Positions 15,698-25,611 of a stretch of DNA of 37,545 nucleotides are shown here, piece after piece. The DNA is from Oscillospiraceae bacterium. Its GTDB lineage: Bacteria > Bacillota > Clostridia > UBA1381. Both the position numbers and the translations under genes were made by a program. Where the stretch lies: assembly GCA_015068545.1 (NCBI GenBank), contig SVKH01000003.1, forward strand, positions 1-37,545, given 5' to 3'. Every line of letters starts with the position of its first letter. Within the stretch, counting starts at the first letter, position 1. The notes under the pieces were generated by a model. It worked only from the letters and a program-made list of their open reading frames with translations, did not search any database and was not told the DNA's origin.

Positions 15698-17878
15698 TTA
15701 TATGTTTACTTTCACCGGTTCACAACATGGTTCACAGTTTTCAAGCTTTTCCCACACCATTACCCTCGCATCGGTGTAGGGCTCAGGTATATTGAAGGTC
15801 AGCATACTTCCCACAAAAGTTTTCCTTTGCATCCCCACAAATCTTTCGCCATCATATAAAGCCACAATAACATCCTTGCCACTTTCAATATTGATAGGTA
15901 GTGCCCTTATACGCTTACCACCAACAAGAGTAACCGTCTTTATATTCGGGATATAAATAGCATTGTTTTCAAATTCGTGATCCCACTCTTCTCCTACTTC
16001 CACACTATTTTTGTCTGCATAGATATTTATTGCCGACAAGCTATCACAAAGCGCAAAGGCTCTATCTCCTACATATGTAAGTCCTCTGCCTATTGTAACA
16101 TACGTAAGACTGTCACAATCGGAGAATGCACTTGTTTCGATATGGGTAACTCCATCGCCTATGGTTACAGTCTTAAGGTCTCTGCATTGATGAAAGGCGG
16201 CATTCCCTATCTGTTTTACGCTATCGGGGACAATAAGGCTTGTAATATCTGCGCCATAAAAAGCTCGTGTGCATATATATACCACACTATCTGGAATATG
16301 CACACCAGTAATAGTATTTAGCCAAAATGCTTCCTCTGCTATCAGCCTTGTACCTTCTTTTATGCGATATTCCCCTTCAACATCTTTTACCTCTATCAGA
16401 CAATTATCTATGTACAGAGCATCATCTTCCCAATTATCCTGATTATTATAGTATCCGGTTCCTTCAAAGGCATCATGACCAATATATGTCACACTCTCCG
16501 GAATATCCAACTCATTGATACCTGTACATCCGCTAAAGGCACTTATATGTATCTGAGTTATCTGCTCAGGGATATCTATACTCTCAATACTTCTGCAACC
16601 ATCAAATGTGGCATACTCAATGGAAGTTATACCGCTACCTATCAATACATCCTTCAGGTTTGAGCAGTAGCTAAATGCAGAACTTCCTAACTGGGTTACT
16701 CCGTCTGAAATCTCCGCTGACACAAGCTTATGGCACCCAGAGAAAGCTCCTACTCCCACAGTCTCTACCCAGTCCGGAATATATATTGTAGTAAGTCCTG
16801 AATATTCAAAGGCACGACGTCCCACAGCGGTTATGCCTTTGCCTATTTGTATGCCTCGAAGTCCTTTGCATCCTACGAAGTTCTCATCCTCAATTGCTAT
16901 AATACTATCCGGCATAACGTAGGAATCGTCCTCTCTACCCAGAGGATACATCATAACAAGGGTTATATCCTTATTATATAAAACGTTGTCAATGGCTGTA
17001 AAGTACGGATTTTCCGCATCCACGGTAATCTCTTTAAGTCCATAACATCCTTCAAAAGCTCCGCGATTTACACTCTGCATGGTAGACGGCAGATGAATAT
17101 TCTCAAGCATTGTACAATTATCAAATGCCATGTATCCAATTTCAGCTACACCTTCCGGAATGATAACCTGACTGAGACTTTCGCACTCAAAGAAAGTGTG
17201 ACCATAAATCACTTCGACTCCTTTGGAGAGCTTTACCGACTCCAGATTGTAACAGCAGAAAAAAGCACTTCCACCCAGATATGTGACGCTATCCGGAATA
17301 TCTACCTGCAAAAGCGAGGAACAAAATTGGAAAGCTCCTCCATTAATAGTCTTAAGATTATCCGGAAGGTCCAGATTTGTAAGCATCGAACAATCACTGA
17401 AGGCATTCTGATCTATCACCTCAAGAGCATCAGGGAATATAACATTTGTAAGCTCCTCGCAATTAGCAAAGGTATCCCTCTCGATAACAGTAACTCCTTT
17501 TGGAATCCGAATCTCCATCAGACTATCGCAGTAATCAAAGGCATATTTTCCTATATCGGTTATGGTATCCGCAAGGCTAACCTCCTCCACTATGTTGAAA
17601 TGTGAAAAAGCATAGGCAGATACAGATGTAACACCTTCGCTAACTACTATCTTCTCAGTATCTCTACTATAGTTATACCACGGATACTCTCTGCGAGAAT
17701 CGTACTCAGGCATATCACCAGTTCCGCTTATGGTAAGAGTGCCTGATGTTTCGTCAAATGTCCAGGTTAAATTATCACCGCAAGTACCGCTTTCGGAAGC
17801 AAAAACAGTGTTTACTGCACACAAGAGCATCAACATTATGCTAATAGTTATAAATAAACTGCAAACTTTCTTTGTCAT
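15698..17878 (-). CDS. Secreted BspA-type LRR protein (726 residues)
   Basis: The protein begins MTKKVCSLFITISIM with a signal peptide ending near VFASESG. It continues with the module SGTCGDNLTWTF and LTISGTGDMPEY, many LRR_5 units of about 23 residues, and two short non-repeat inserts. The C-terminal module contains VIVALYDGERFVGM and DARVMVWEKLENCEP. An in-frame GTG at 17914 would lengthen it by 12 codons, but that codon lies inside the gyrB terminator stem. The ATG at 17878 follows AAGAGG at about 5-base spacing, so I chose it. It directly follows gyrB, with no clear promoter between, and precedes a second LRR gene in the same unit. Confidence 0.82.
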   Translation of the reverse strand: MTKKVCSLFITISIMLMLLCAVNTVFASESGTCGDNLTWTFDETSGTLTISGTGDMPEYDSRREYPWYNYSRDTEKIVVSEGVTSVSAYAFSHFNIVEEVSLADTITDIGKYAFDYCDSLMEIRIPKGVTVIERDTFANCEELTNVIFPDALEVIDQNAFSDCSMLTNLDLPDNLKTINGGAFQFCSSLLQVDIPDSVTYLGGSAFFCCYNLESVKLSKGVEVIYGHTFFECESLSQVIIPEGVAEIGYMAFDNCTMLENIHLPSTMQSVNRGAFEGCYGLKEITVDAENPYFTAIDNVLYNKDITLVMMYPLGREDDSYVMPDSIIAIEDENFVGCKGLRGIQIGKGITAVGRRAFEYSGLTTIYIPDWVETVGVGAFSGCHKLVSAEISDGVTQLGSSAFSYCSNLKDVLIGSGITSIEYATFDGCRSIESIDIPEQITQIHISAFSGCTGINELDIPESVTYIGHDAFEGTGYYNNQDNWEDDALYIDNCLIEVKDVEGEYRIKEGTRLIAEEAFWLNTITGVHIPDSVVYICTRAFYGADITSLIVPDSVKQIGNAAFHQCRDLKTVTIGDGVTHIETSAFSDCDSLTYVTIGRGLTYVGDRAFALCDSLSAINIYADKNSVEVGEEWDHEFENNAIYIPNIKTVTLVGGKRIRALPINIESGKDVIVALYDGERFVGMQRKTFVGSMLTFNIPEPYTDARVMVWEKLENCEPCCEPVKVNI

Positions 17879-17902
17879 TATAGCCTCTTCATCTCCCTTT
17901 TT

Positions 17903-17939
17903 CAAAAACACCACCGCAACAGGGTATATGCGGTGGTGC
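17903..17939 (-). terminator. Intrinsic terminator of the recJ-to-gyrB operon
   Basis: A 10-bp perfect stem (17929-17938 with 17909-17918, CACCACCGCA type) with a 10-base loop is followed on the minus strand by TTTTTG. It begins 47 bases after the gyrB stop and ends only 25 bases before the next LRR gene's ATG. Confidence 0.88.
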
Positions 17940-17985
17940 TGATTATATTTTTATTGAAAATCCATTATAGTAGAAAATTACTTAT

Positions 17986-19911
17986 TTATATATCAAGATT
18001 TGATACGTACTTTGCGTGTTTCTCGATAAATTCACGTCTTGGTTCTACCTTGTCGCCCATTAAGATAGTGAAAATTCTGTCTGCTTCGATTGCATCATCA
18101 AGTGTAACACGAAGCATTGTTCTTGTTTCCGGATTCATGGTAGTTTCCCATAGCTCCGGTGGGTCCATCTCACCAAGACCCTTATATCTCTGCACTTTGG
18201 CACCTTGTCCCATTTCCTCCAAAAGTGCATTTCTCTCTTCGTCTGTGTAGGCAAATCTTTCCACTAGGTTTGCGTTTTTACCTTTGAAAACCTTATATAG
18301 AGGAGGCTGTGCAAGGTATACATTTCCGTTTTCTATCAAAGGTCTCATATAACGGAAGAAGAATGTTAAAAGCAGAGTTCTGATATGCGCTCCGTCTACG
18401 TCCGCATCCGCCATGATTACGATTTTGCCGTATTTTAGCTTTGTAATATCAAATTCATCTCCGATACCGGCACCAAGAGCCTGAATAACCGGAAGTAGCT
18501 TTTCGTTGGAATAAACCTTGTCAATACGAGATTTTTCTACGTTCAGCATCTTACCCCAAAGAGGAAGTATAGCCTGAAAGCGTCTGTTTCTTCCCTGCTT
18601 TGCAGAACCTCCCGCAGAATCTCCCTCGACGATATAGATTTCCGCGTAATCTGCACCTTCATCGGTACATTTTGCAAGCTTACCTAAAAGCGATGCGTTG
18701 CTTATACCGGAATTTTGACGGCTGGCTTCTCTTGCCTTTTGTGCAGCTACTCTTGCACGAGATGCAGAAAGAGCCTTTTCTATAATTGTCTTGGAAACCT
18801 TAGGATTTTCCTCCATATACTCGGCAAACTTGGTATTTAGCGCACTTTCCACAAGAGTTCTTGCGCCGGAATTTCCCAGCTTTGTCTTGGTCTGACCTTC
18901 AAACTGTGCTTCGGAAACCTTTACACTGATAACAGCCACCAAACCTTCTCTTGCGTCATCACCGGACAGCTTATCATCGCCGTCCTTCAGGAAGTTGTAC
19001 TTCTTACCATAGTCATTTATAACCTTAGTAAGACCGGACTTAAAGCCTGTTTCGTGCATACCGCCATCCACAGTTTTGATATTATTTGCAAAGGAAAGGA
19101 TATTTTCGCTGTACTGCTCGGTGTATGCCATAGCAACCTCCAGCATCATATCGTCCTTTTGCGCTTCAAAGTAGATGATGTCATCATGAAGCTTGTCCTT
19201 TTTACTGGCATCGCAAATAGCCTGAACATACTCTCTTATACCGCCTTCGGCGTATAGAGTAATGCTCTCCGGCTCTGCTTCCCTAAGGTCGGTAAATACA
19301 ATCCTGATACCCTTGTTAAGGTATGCCTGCTCCTCAAGTCTGGCTCTTAGGATATCTTTGCTGAATTCCAAGGTTTCAAAAATTTCTGCATCAGGCTTAA
19401 ATGTGATTTTTGTACCGGTCTTATCGGTATTACCGATTACTTTAAGGTCACAGGTTGGCTTACCGCGCTGATAGCTTTGGTAATGGATATGCGCGCCGTC
19501 AGAAACCTCAACCTCCAATTTTTCGGAAAGAGCGTTAACAACAGAAGAACCTACACCATGCAGACCTCCCGATACCTTGTATCCGCCGCCGCCGAATTTA
19601 CCGCCTGCGTGCAGAATGGTAAGTACAACCTGAACCGTCGGGATTCCCTCCTGAGGGTGAATACCAACAGGTATACCACGTCCGTTATCTATTACGGTAA
19701 CGGAATTATCAGGGTTTATGTTTACTATAATTTCGGTACAATATCCGGCAAGCGCCTCGTCTATGGAGTTATCCACAATCTCGTACACCAAGTGGTGAAG
19801 ACCTGCCGCTGATGTAGAGCCGATGTACATACCCGGTCTTTTTCTAACCGCTTCCAGTCCCTCCAGAACTTGTATTTGATTTTCATCATATTTGGTTTCT
19901 ACTTTTTGCAT
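17986..19911 (-). CDS. gyrB: DNA gyrase subunit B
   Basis: GyrB is the ATPase subunit of DNA gyrase, which introduces negative supercoils. The 641-residue product has the GHKL ATPase domain (EIVDNSIDEALAG, GRGIPVG, GLHGVGSSVVNALS), the transducer domain, the TOPRIM motif EGDSAGGSA with DADVDGAHI, and the C-terminal region PELWETTMNPETR. Length is typical for Gram-positive GyrB without the proteobacterial insertion. It is last in recF-remB-gyrB, but gyrA does not follow; LRR genes do. Confidence 0.97.
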   Translation of the reverse strand: MQKVETKYDENQIQVLEGLEAVRKRPGMYIGSTSAAGLHHLVYEIVDNSIDEALAGYCTEIIVNINPDNSVTVIDNGRGIPVGIHPQEGIPTVQVVLTILHAGGKFGGGGYKVSGGLHGVGSSVVNALSEKLEVEVSDGAHIHYQSYQRGKPTCDLKVIGNTDKTGTKITFKPDAEIFETLEFSKDILRARLEEQAYLNKGIRIVFTDLREAEPESITLYAEGGIREYVQAICDASKKDKLHDDIIYFEAQKDDMMLEVAMAYTEQYSENILSFANNIKTVDGGMHETGFKSGLTKVINDYGKKYNFLKDGDDKLSGDDAREGLVAVISVKVSEAQFEGQTKTKLGNSGARTLVESALNTKFAEYMEENPKVSKTIIEKALSASRARVAAQKAREASRQNSGISNASLLGKLAKCTDEGADYAEIYIVEGDSAGGSAKQGRNRRFQAILPLWGKMLNVEKSRIDKVYSNEKLLPVIQALGAGIGDEFDITKLKYGKIVIMADADVDGAHIRTLLLTFFFRYMRPLIENGNVYLAQPPLYKVFKGKNANLVERFAYTDEERNALLEEMGQGAKVQRYKGLGEMDPPELWETTMNPETRTMLRVTLDDAIEADRIFTILMGDKVEPRREFIEKHAKYVSNLDI

Positions 19912-19974
19912 TTTTTAAATATTCCTTTCCCGCCATAAGCGCAAATTCTCAGCCCGAACAAATTGTCCGGATAT

Positions 19975-20238
19975 TTAAATAATGATTTTTCCCGATTTTA
20001 CTCTTTTTAAAAGGGTTCTGGATGCCAAAGATGATATGTACACCTTTGTTTCTCCCTTTTCCCTCGCTACTACAAAGGATTTTGGCAAATCCTCGGTTGT
20101 GTCGGTAACACTTCCGTTTTTTTGTGCCATTGCTAAAAATCCTCTGGTTTGATGGGACACCGTTGTATTATCCATATCAAATATCCCGATAACATTATTC
20201 ATGTTTACTATAACGTCGTTACCTAAATGCAGATACAC
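19975..20238 (-). CDS. remB: RemB/DUF370-type regulator
   Basis: A small DUF370 protein of 87 residues, the family of RemA/RemB (YaaB) that regulates extracellular matrix genes in Bacillus subtilis. The sequence MYLHLGNDVIVNMNNVIGIF and the YISSLASRTLLKR segment are characteristic. GTG is the start codon, with AAAGGGGG upstream. Its position between recF and gyrB is the conserved Firmicute location. Whether it controls matrix genes in this organism, or the neighbouring surface LRR genes, is not known. Confidence 0.9.
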   Translation of the reverse strand: MYLHLGNDVIVNMNNVIGIFDMDNTTVSHQTRGFLAMAQKNGSVTDTTEDLPKSFVVAREKGETKVYISSLASRTLLKRVKSGKIII

Positions 20239-20252
20239 ACTAATGCCCCCTT

Positions 20253-21338
20253 TTATGTTAAAATTTTACCCTTTTCTACTTTGAACAGCTTTGTGCTTTC
20301 TCCTGTTTCCACCATGTCGCTGTCGGTACAGGTGATTATCACCTGCTTGCCCTTTATGCGATTAGCAAGATAAGTTCGTCTGGTGGTATCAAGCTCACTC
20401 ATTATATCGTCCAAAAGAAGCACAGGAAACTCATCCCTTACTTCCTTAATATAGTCCATCTGAGCCATTTTCAGGCTGAGGACTGTGGTCCTTTGTTGCC
20501 CTTGGGATGCGTATGTCCTTACTTCGTTATCGTTTATAAAAAACCTAATATCGTCTCTTTGAATCCCGTAAAGGCTGGCTCCGTTTTCTATTTCTCGCTC
20601 CTTTGCAGACTCTAGTTTTAAAAGGAATTTTTCCTTATCTATTATATCACAATCTATGCTTGGTGTATAGAGTAAATTCAAAATTTCTCCGCTGATTTCC
20701 TTATGAATTTTCCCTGCAAAACTACTGAGCTTTTCTATATATTCCTTGCGGTATAGCATGATTCTGTAACCATCCTCCGCAATCTGCTCGTTCCACACCG
20801 AAAGGGTGGCATCATCCATTTTACCGGCGAATTTCAGCTTTTTTAAAAGTGCGTTTTTTTGTGCCAGATTTTTATGGTATGAAATCAGCGACTTTAGGTA
20901 CGCAGGATACAGCTGACTAATCGCCTCGTCTAAAAATCGACGGCGCATTTGCGGTGCACCCTTTATTATTTCCAAATCCTCCGGAGAGAACATGACCACA
21001 TTAAGGTACCGCATCAGCATAGAAAGCTTGGTTATAGGGACGTTGTTTATCTTGACCGATTTTTTTAAATCTGCACCAATTTGCATAATAGCCTTATAGT
21101 CCCTGTCTTTATCGGAAAACTCGATACAAACCTTCATATACTTTTCGCCAAAGCGAATAAGCTCTCTGTCGGTTTTTGTGCGGTGGCTTTTTCCACTGGC
21201 AAAAAGATGAACTGCCTCTAAAAGATTAGTTTTACCTTGTGCATTATTGCCGTAAATCACGTTTGTACCGCTACCCAGCTCAATATGCTCTCTTTCGTAA
21301 TTACGAAAATTAACAACAGTAAGACTTTTTACAATCAT
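20253..21338 (-). CDS. recF: DNA replication/repair protein RecF
   Basis: RecF is an SMC/ABC-type ATPase that acts with RecO and RecR to load RecA at gaps. The 361-residue product has Walker A GNNAQGKT at 30-37, an ABC-like signature around ASQGQQRT, and Walker B VLLLDDIMSELD. It begins immediately after the yaaA stop and is followed 14 bases later by remB. recO, its functional partner, is also in this window about 12 kb away. Confidence 0.96.
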   Translation of the reverse strand: MIVKSLTVVNFRNYEREHIELGSGTNVIYGNNAQGKTNLLEAVHLFASGKSHRTKTDRELIRFGEKYMKVCIEFSDKDRDYKAIMQIGADLKKSVKINNVPITKLSMLMRYLNVVMFSPEDLEIIKGAPQMRRRFLDEAISQLYPAYLKSLISYHKNLAQKNALLKKLKFAGKMDDATLSVWNEQIAEDGYRIMLYRKEYIEKLSSFAGKIHKEISGEILNLLYTPSIDCDIIDKEKFLLKLESAKEREIENGASLYGIQRDDIRFFINDNEVRTYASQGQQRTTVLSLKMAQMDYIKEVRDEFPVLLLDDIMSELDTTRRTYLANRIKGKQVIITCTDSDMVETGESTKLFKVEKGKILT

Positions 21339-21563
21339 TTACTTCACCGTTATTTCAAAGCTTTCATCTTCAAATTCCGCCAAAACCACATCCCCGGGAC
21401 GGATTTTTTTGCCACGCATAGTGCATACCTCACCGTTTACCGAAACTATTTCGTCCCAAATCATTTTCTTTGCCATTGCTCCGTTTTCTGCAATCTGTGC
21501 AAATTTCAAAAGCTGGTCCAGTTTGATATATTCTGTTGTGATTTCAATTTCCATTTTTTCCAT
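21339..21563 (-). CDS. yaaA: S4-domain RNA-binding protein YaaA
   Basis: This 74-residue S4-type RNA-binding protein is normally encoded between dnaN and recF in Firmicutes (YaaA/RlbA) and implicated in ribosome assembly. The pattern YIKLDQLLKFAQIAENGAMA followed by VNGEVCTMRGKKIRPGD is the S4 fold signature. It starts with ATG behind GGAG at 6-base spacing. It is flush with recF and follows relA after 15 bases, so all are probably co-transcribed. Confidence 0.92.
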   Translation of the reverse strand: MEKMEIEITTEYIKLDQLLKFAQIAENGAMAKKMIWDEIVSVNGEVCTMRGKKIRPGDVVLAEFEDESFEITVK

Positions 21564-21578
21564 AATAATCTCCAGACA

Positions 21579-23810
21579 TTAGTTTGTAGTTCTTTCCACA
21601 TTGGTGACTCCGGGAATCATGCGTATTTTTTCCATAGCCTTTTTCAGCTCCTCTGTATCGGATATTTCAAGACCAAAGGTCATTACGGAACTTCCGTCCT
21701 TTAAGCTTCTGGCATTTATGGAAACGCAGTTAATCTTCGCCTCGGCAAGAACAGTGGTAACACTCATCATCATTCCCGGACTATCCAAAGCCTCTACCTT
21801 AAGGGTAGCAATGTATGAGGAGTTTGAATAATTCTTTGCCCAGCTTACCTTGATAAATCTGTTTTTATCTTCTTCGGAAAGTGCTCCCGGCTGAATATTC
21901 GGACAGGTTGCAGTATGCACCGATACTCCTCTGCCCTTTGTGATAAATCCTACTATTTCGTCCCCCGGTACCGGATTACAGCACTTAGAAAGACGTACCA
22001 GACAGTTATCTATACCCTTTACCTCAATACCGCTTGTATTCTGTCTTTTCCGTGTAACATGGGTTGTCTTTGTCTTTTCAGGATTATTTTTCTTCTGCTC
22101 TTTTAAAAATTCCTCTCTAAGACGCATTACAACCTTTTGGGCAGATAAACCGCCAAATCCCACACTGGCATACAAATCATCCAGATCGTTCATGTTGTAC
22201 TTTTTGTACATAGGAGCCAGCCATTCTTCTCTAAACAGCTTTGAAAACGGCACATTAAGACGTTTTGCTTCCTTTTCCAGCATATCCTTGCCATGGACGA
22301 TATTTTCCTCGCGGCGTTCCTTTTTCAGCCACTGATTTATCTTGCTTTTTGCAAGGGATGTTTTTACTATTTTAAGCCAGTCACGGCTAGGGCCCTTTGC
22401 CTGAGGTGATGTGAGAATTTCGATAATGTCACCATTTTGAAGCTTGTAGGAGTTTGGTACAATTTTGCCGTTTGCCTTGGCTCCTACCATCTTGCTTCCT
22501 ACCTGAGTGTGAATGGTGAACGCAAAGTCGATACAGGTAGAGCCGTTTGGAAGAGGTATTACCTTTCCCTGTGGTGTGAACGCAAATACCTGATCCGAGA
22601 ACATATCTATCTTCAAGCTGTTCATGAATACATCTGCGTCCATTATATCCGCCTGAGTTTCCATCAAGGATCTAACCCACTCCAGTTCCTTATCCATAGC
22701 GTCCGCACCGGACTTACCTTCCTTGTACTTCCAGTGAGCTGCGATACCTTCTTGGGCAACCTTGTGCATATCCCAAGTACGAATCTGGATTTCAAAAGGA
22801 GTTCCGTCACTACCTACAACGGTGGTATGAAGTGACTGGTACATATTTGGCTTTGGCATAGCCACATAGTCCTTAAACCTCATAGGAAGCGGCGTGTACA
22901 TATCGTGGACTATTCCAAGCACAGCGTAACACTCTGCCACGGTGTTTACTATAATTCTCACCGCAAACAGGTCGTAGATTTCGTCAATTGTTTTGTTTTG
23001 AGCATACATTTTACGGAAAATACTGTAAAAATGCTTTGCTCTTCCTGTAATTTCACAGGTAATGGAGTTTTCCTCCATTCTTTCCTTCAAGGTTTCGATT
23101 ATATCAGAAACATAAGCTTCTCTTTCCGCCTTTTTTCGATTGATACTGTCGGCAATTTCTTCATAAGCTACTGAATCAAGGTATTTTAGGGACAAATCCT
23201 CCAGCTCCGACTTAATCTTGGAAATACCCAGTCTATGCGCAAGAGGAGCATACACATCCAGCGTCTCCTTTGCAATATAGAGCTGCTTCTCCTTTGGCAT
23301 AAACGCAAGAGTTCGCATATTATGAAGGCGGTCTATAAGCTTTATCATTACCACGCGGATATCCTTGCTCATGGCAAAGAACATCTTTCTTAAATTTTCC
23401 ACCTGCTGTTCCTGATGGTCACGGTACTGAATTTTTTTAAGCTTTGTTATACCGTCCACTATCTCCGCCACAGATTTCCCGAAAAGTGTGGCTATATCGT
23501 CAAAATCGTATGCTGTATCCTCTATTACATCATGAAGAAGTCCTGCGCATATTGCGATGTGGTCCATGGAAAGCTCTGCGGCAATATAGGCAATCTGCAC
23601 CGGATGGATGATGTAAGGTTCTCCGGATTTTCTGTATTGATTTTTATGCGCCGATTTTGCCAGACGATATGCTACGTCTATCATATCTGTGTTGGCATTG
23701 GGGCTGTACGACTTTACCATTTTTATGATTCTTTCTACAATGGCATCAGTGTCCTCAGCTATATTTGGCAACACTTCGGTATTATTAAATACTACCTTGT
23801 TATCTTTCAT
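21579..23810 (-). CDS. relA: Bifunctional (p)ppGpp synthetase/hydrolase RelA/SpoT
   Basis: The enzyme makes and degrades the stringent-response alarmone (p)ppGpp. The 743-residue protein has the HD hydrolase domain with LLHDVIEDT (His93-Asp94), then a synthetase domain with FYSIFRKM and the substrate-binding stretch PKPNMYQSLHTTV. A TGS domain (FAFTPQGKVIPLPNGST), a helical/zinc-finger-like region containing CCNPVPGDEIVGFITKGRG, and a C-terminal ACT domain follow. An intact HD motif suggests that hydrolase activity is retained. It follows recJ by 14 bases; in many Firmicutes an apt gene lies between, but not here. Confidence 0.96.
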   Translation of the reverse strand: MKDNKVVFNNTEVLPNIAEDTDAIVERIIKMVKSYSPNANTDMIDVAYRLAKSAHKNQYRKSGEPYIIHPVQIAYIAAELSMDHIAICAGLLHDVIEDTAYDFDDIATLFGKSVAEIVDGITKLKKIQYRDHQEQQVENLRKMFFAMSKDIRVVMIKLIDRLHNMRTLAFMPKEKQLYIAKETLDVYAPLAHRLGISKIKSELEDLSLKYLDSVAYEEIADSINRKKAEREAYVSDIIETLKERMEENSITCEITGRAKHFYSIFRKMYAQNKTIDEIYDLFAVRIIVNTVAECYAVLGIVHDMYTPLPMRFKDYVAMPKPNMYQSLHTTVVGSDGTPFEIQIRTWDMHKVAQEGIAAHWKYKEGKSGADAMDKELEWVRSLMETQADIMDADVFMNSLKIDMFSDQVFAFTPQGKVIPLPNGSTCIDFAFTIHTQVGSKMVGAKANGKIVPNSYKLQNGDIIEILTSPQAKGPSRDWLKIVKTSLAKSKINQWLKKERREENIVHGKDMLEKEAKRLNVPFSKLFREEWLAPMYKKYNMNDLDDLYASVGFGGLSAQKVVMRLREEFLKEQKKNNPEKTKTTHVTRKRQNTSGIEVKGIDNCLVRLSKCCNPVPGDEIVGFITKGRGVSVHTATCPNIQPGALSEEDKNRFIKVSWAKNYSNSSYIATLKVEALDSPGMMMSVTTVLAEAKINCVSINARSLKDGSSVMTFGLEISDTEELKKAMEKIRMIPGVTNVERTTN

Positions 23811-23824
23811 AAAACCATTCCCAT

Positions 23825-25528
23825 CTACATTTTTACATCTTTCAAAACAAGCTGCAGATTTTCTGCACCGTTATACTCATTTATGCTGATATTGTAAGCT
23901 ATGCTCACGGTCTCACCGCACTTAAGCTCACCAACCATATTCCCCATATTAAACCCGATACCGTTAAAAGTATTCTTGCCATCGGACATATACAGCTTCA
24001 GGTGACGGTTATCTGCGCCTATGGTACGGACTGTTATCAGTCTCATACCCTTTGACGAAAACACCGGAGTTTCGTTACTCATCCCAAAAGGCTCTAATTT
24101 CGACAAAATCTTTGCCGCATTTAGTGTGATGTCCGAGGTTGCAAGAGGACAATCTATATATATTTTAGGAAGGAGTGTTTTTCCTTCAAAGCATTTTTTT
24201 GCATATTGATTTAATCTTACTCTAAATTCTTCAATATTGCTTTGATTTATGCCAAAGCCTGCTGCCTGAGAATGCCCGCCAAATTCCGAAAGGATGTCAT
24301 CACACTCCGAAAGGGCAGAAAATAAATTCATTTCCTCTATGGACCTTCCCGATGCCTTTCCCTTTCCGTTCTGACAGGAAATCAAAATACATGGACGGTA
24401 GAACTGTTCACAAAGTTTGGAGGCAACTATGCCTATTACTCCGCTGTGCCAGTTTTCTGACCATAAAACATATGCAGACTGCTGGGTATCAAAGCTTTCT
24501 ATCTGCTTTAGAGCTTCTTTATATATTTCCTGCTCTATCTCCTGACGTTTTTTATTAAGGTTGTCAAGATATGTGGCTATTTTTAGGGCTTCGTCATAGT
24601 CCTCCTCTATCAGAAGGCGTACAGCAGTCTCGGCACTTTCCATTCTGCCTGCCGCATTAAGCCTTGGTGATATGGCAAATGCCACACTTTGCGCATCCAA
24701 TGTTTTACCACCCAGACCGGAAATACTAAGCAGAGCTTTTATACCGCAGTTTTTTGTTTGGGATAGCTTGGCTATGCCCTTTTCCACTATAACGCGGTTT
24801 TCACCCAAAAGCGGTACTACATCGGCTATTGTGCCTATTGCGACTAAATCTGCATATTCCATAAATATATTCTTGGTGTCCAGCTCCATCTTTATGCTGA
24901 TACCAAGTACTAGCTTAAAAGCAACTCCAACCCCTGCCAAAAACTCAAAACCATAGGTCGTATCCGGCTTTTTGGGATTGATAACGGCAACCGCCCTTGG
25001 AATCTCTTCCTTGCAGGTGTGGTGGTCTGTTATGATGAAATCTGCGCCCATAGTCTTAGCAAATTCCACTTCGCCCACACTGGTTATACCGCAGTCTACG
25101 CTTATAATAAGCTTTGCTCCATTTTTTATCAGTCGGTTAATTGCAGGGATGTTTAGTCCGTAGCCCTCCTTGTGTCTGTCGGGTATGTAGAACTCTACAT
25201 CAGCACCAACGCTTTTTAAGAATTTATAAAGGACTGCTGTGGCTGTTATACCATCTACGTCATAGTCACCGTAGATTATGATTTTCTCATGGCTGTCCAC
25301 CGCCTTTTTTATCCTGGCGACAGCTACTTCCATATCTTCAAAATTAAATGGGCTGTTTATAGCGGCAAGACTTTTCCTAAAATAAGCCGAAACCTCCGCA
25401 TCCTCTGTTATGCCGCGGTTTAAAAGCAAACAGGCAACAACAGGCGGCAGCCCATGCTTGTTACCGAAAGCAGTGATGTCATCTTTATTTAAATGTCTGC
25501 TCTTGTATTCCCATATTTTACTCTGCAT
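23825..25528 (-). CDS. recJ: Single-stranded-DNA exonuclease RecJ
   Basis: RecJ is a 5'-3' ssDNA exonuclease of the DHH/DHHA1 family that acts in recombination and mismatch repair. The 567-residue protein has motif I DYDVDGITA at 88-96, the DHH motif at 168-170, and the C-terminal DHHA1 and OB-like portions. It lacks the long C-terminal extension of Bacillus RecJ and is close in size to the Escherichia coli enzyme. It is first in the recJ-relA-yaaA-recF-remB-gyrB operon, with a good promoter upstream. Confidence 0.95.
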   Translation of the reverse strand: MQSKIWEYKSRHLNKDDITAFGNKHGLPPVVACLLLNRGITEDAEVSAYFRKSLAAINSPFNFEDMEVAVARIKKAVDSHEKIIIYGDYDVDGITATAVLYKFLKSVGADVEFYIPDRHKEGYGLNIPAINRLIKNGAKLIISVDCGITSVGEVEFAKTMGADFIITDHHTCKEEIPRAVAVINPKKPDTTYGFEFLAGVGVAFKLVLGISIKMELDTKNIFMEYADLVAIGTIADVVPLLGENRVIVEKGIAKLSQTKNCGIKALLSISGLGGKTLDAQSVAFAISPRLNAAGRMESAETAVRLLIEEDYDEALKIATYLDNLNKKRQEIEQEIYKEALKQIESFDTQQSAYVLWSENWHSGVIGIVASKLCEQFYRPCILISCQNGKGKASGRSIEEMNLFSALSECDDILSEFGGHSQAAGFGINQSNIEEFRVRLNQYAKKCFEGKTLLPKIYIDCPLATSDITLNAAKILSKLEPFGMSNETPVFSSKGMRLITVRTIGADNRHLKLYMSDGKNTFNGIGFNMGNMVGELKCGETVSIAYNISINEYNGAENLQLVLKDVKM

Positions 25529-25611
25529 TTTATAAGTCTCCGCAACACAATATTTTTTAGTCTTTTTCTTAAAAAAACACTACCCATTTTATATTATAAC
25601 TTATCTATCAT

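Noticed and set aside
17879..17914. Upstream GTG start for the 726-residue LRR protein
   Set aside because: The codon lies inside the gyrB terminator stem, and the ATG at 17878 has its own ribosome binding site and gives a proper signal peptide.
19769..19777. A perfect DnaA-box-like TTATCCACA near the recF-gyrB region, possible origin signal
   Set aside because: It lies within the conserved gyrB codons for the VDNS motif, stands alone, and no dnaA, dnaN or AT-rich DUE cluster is nearby.
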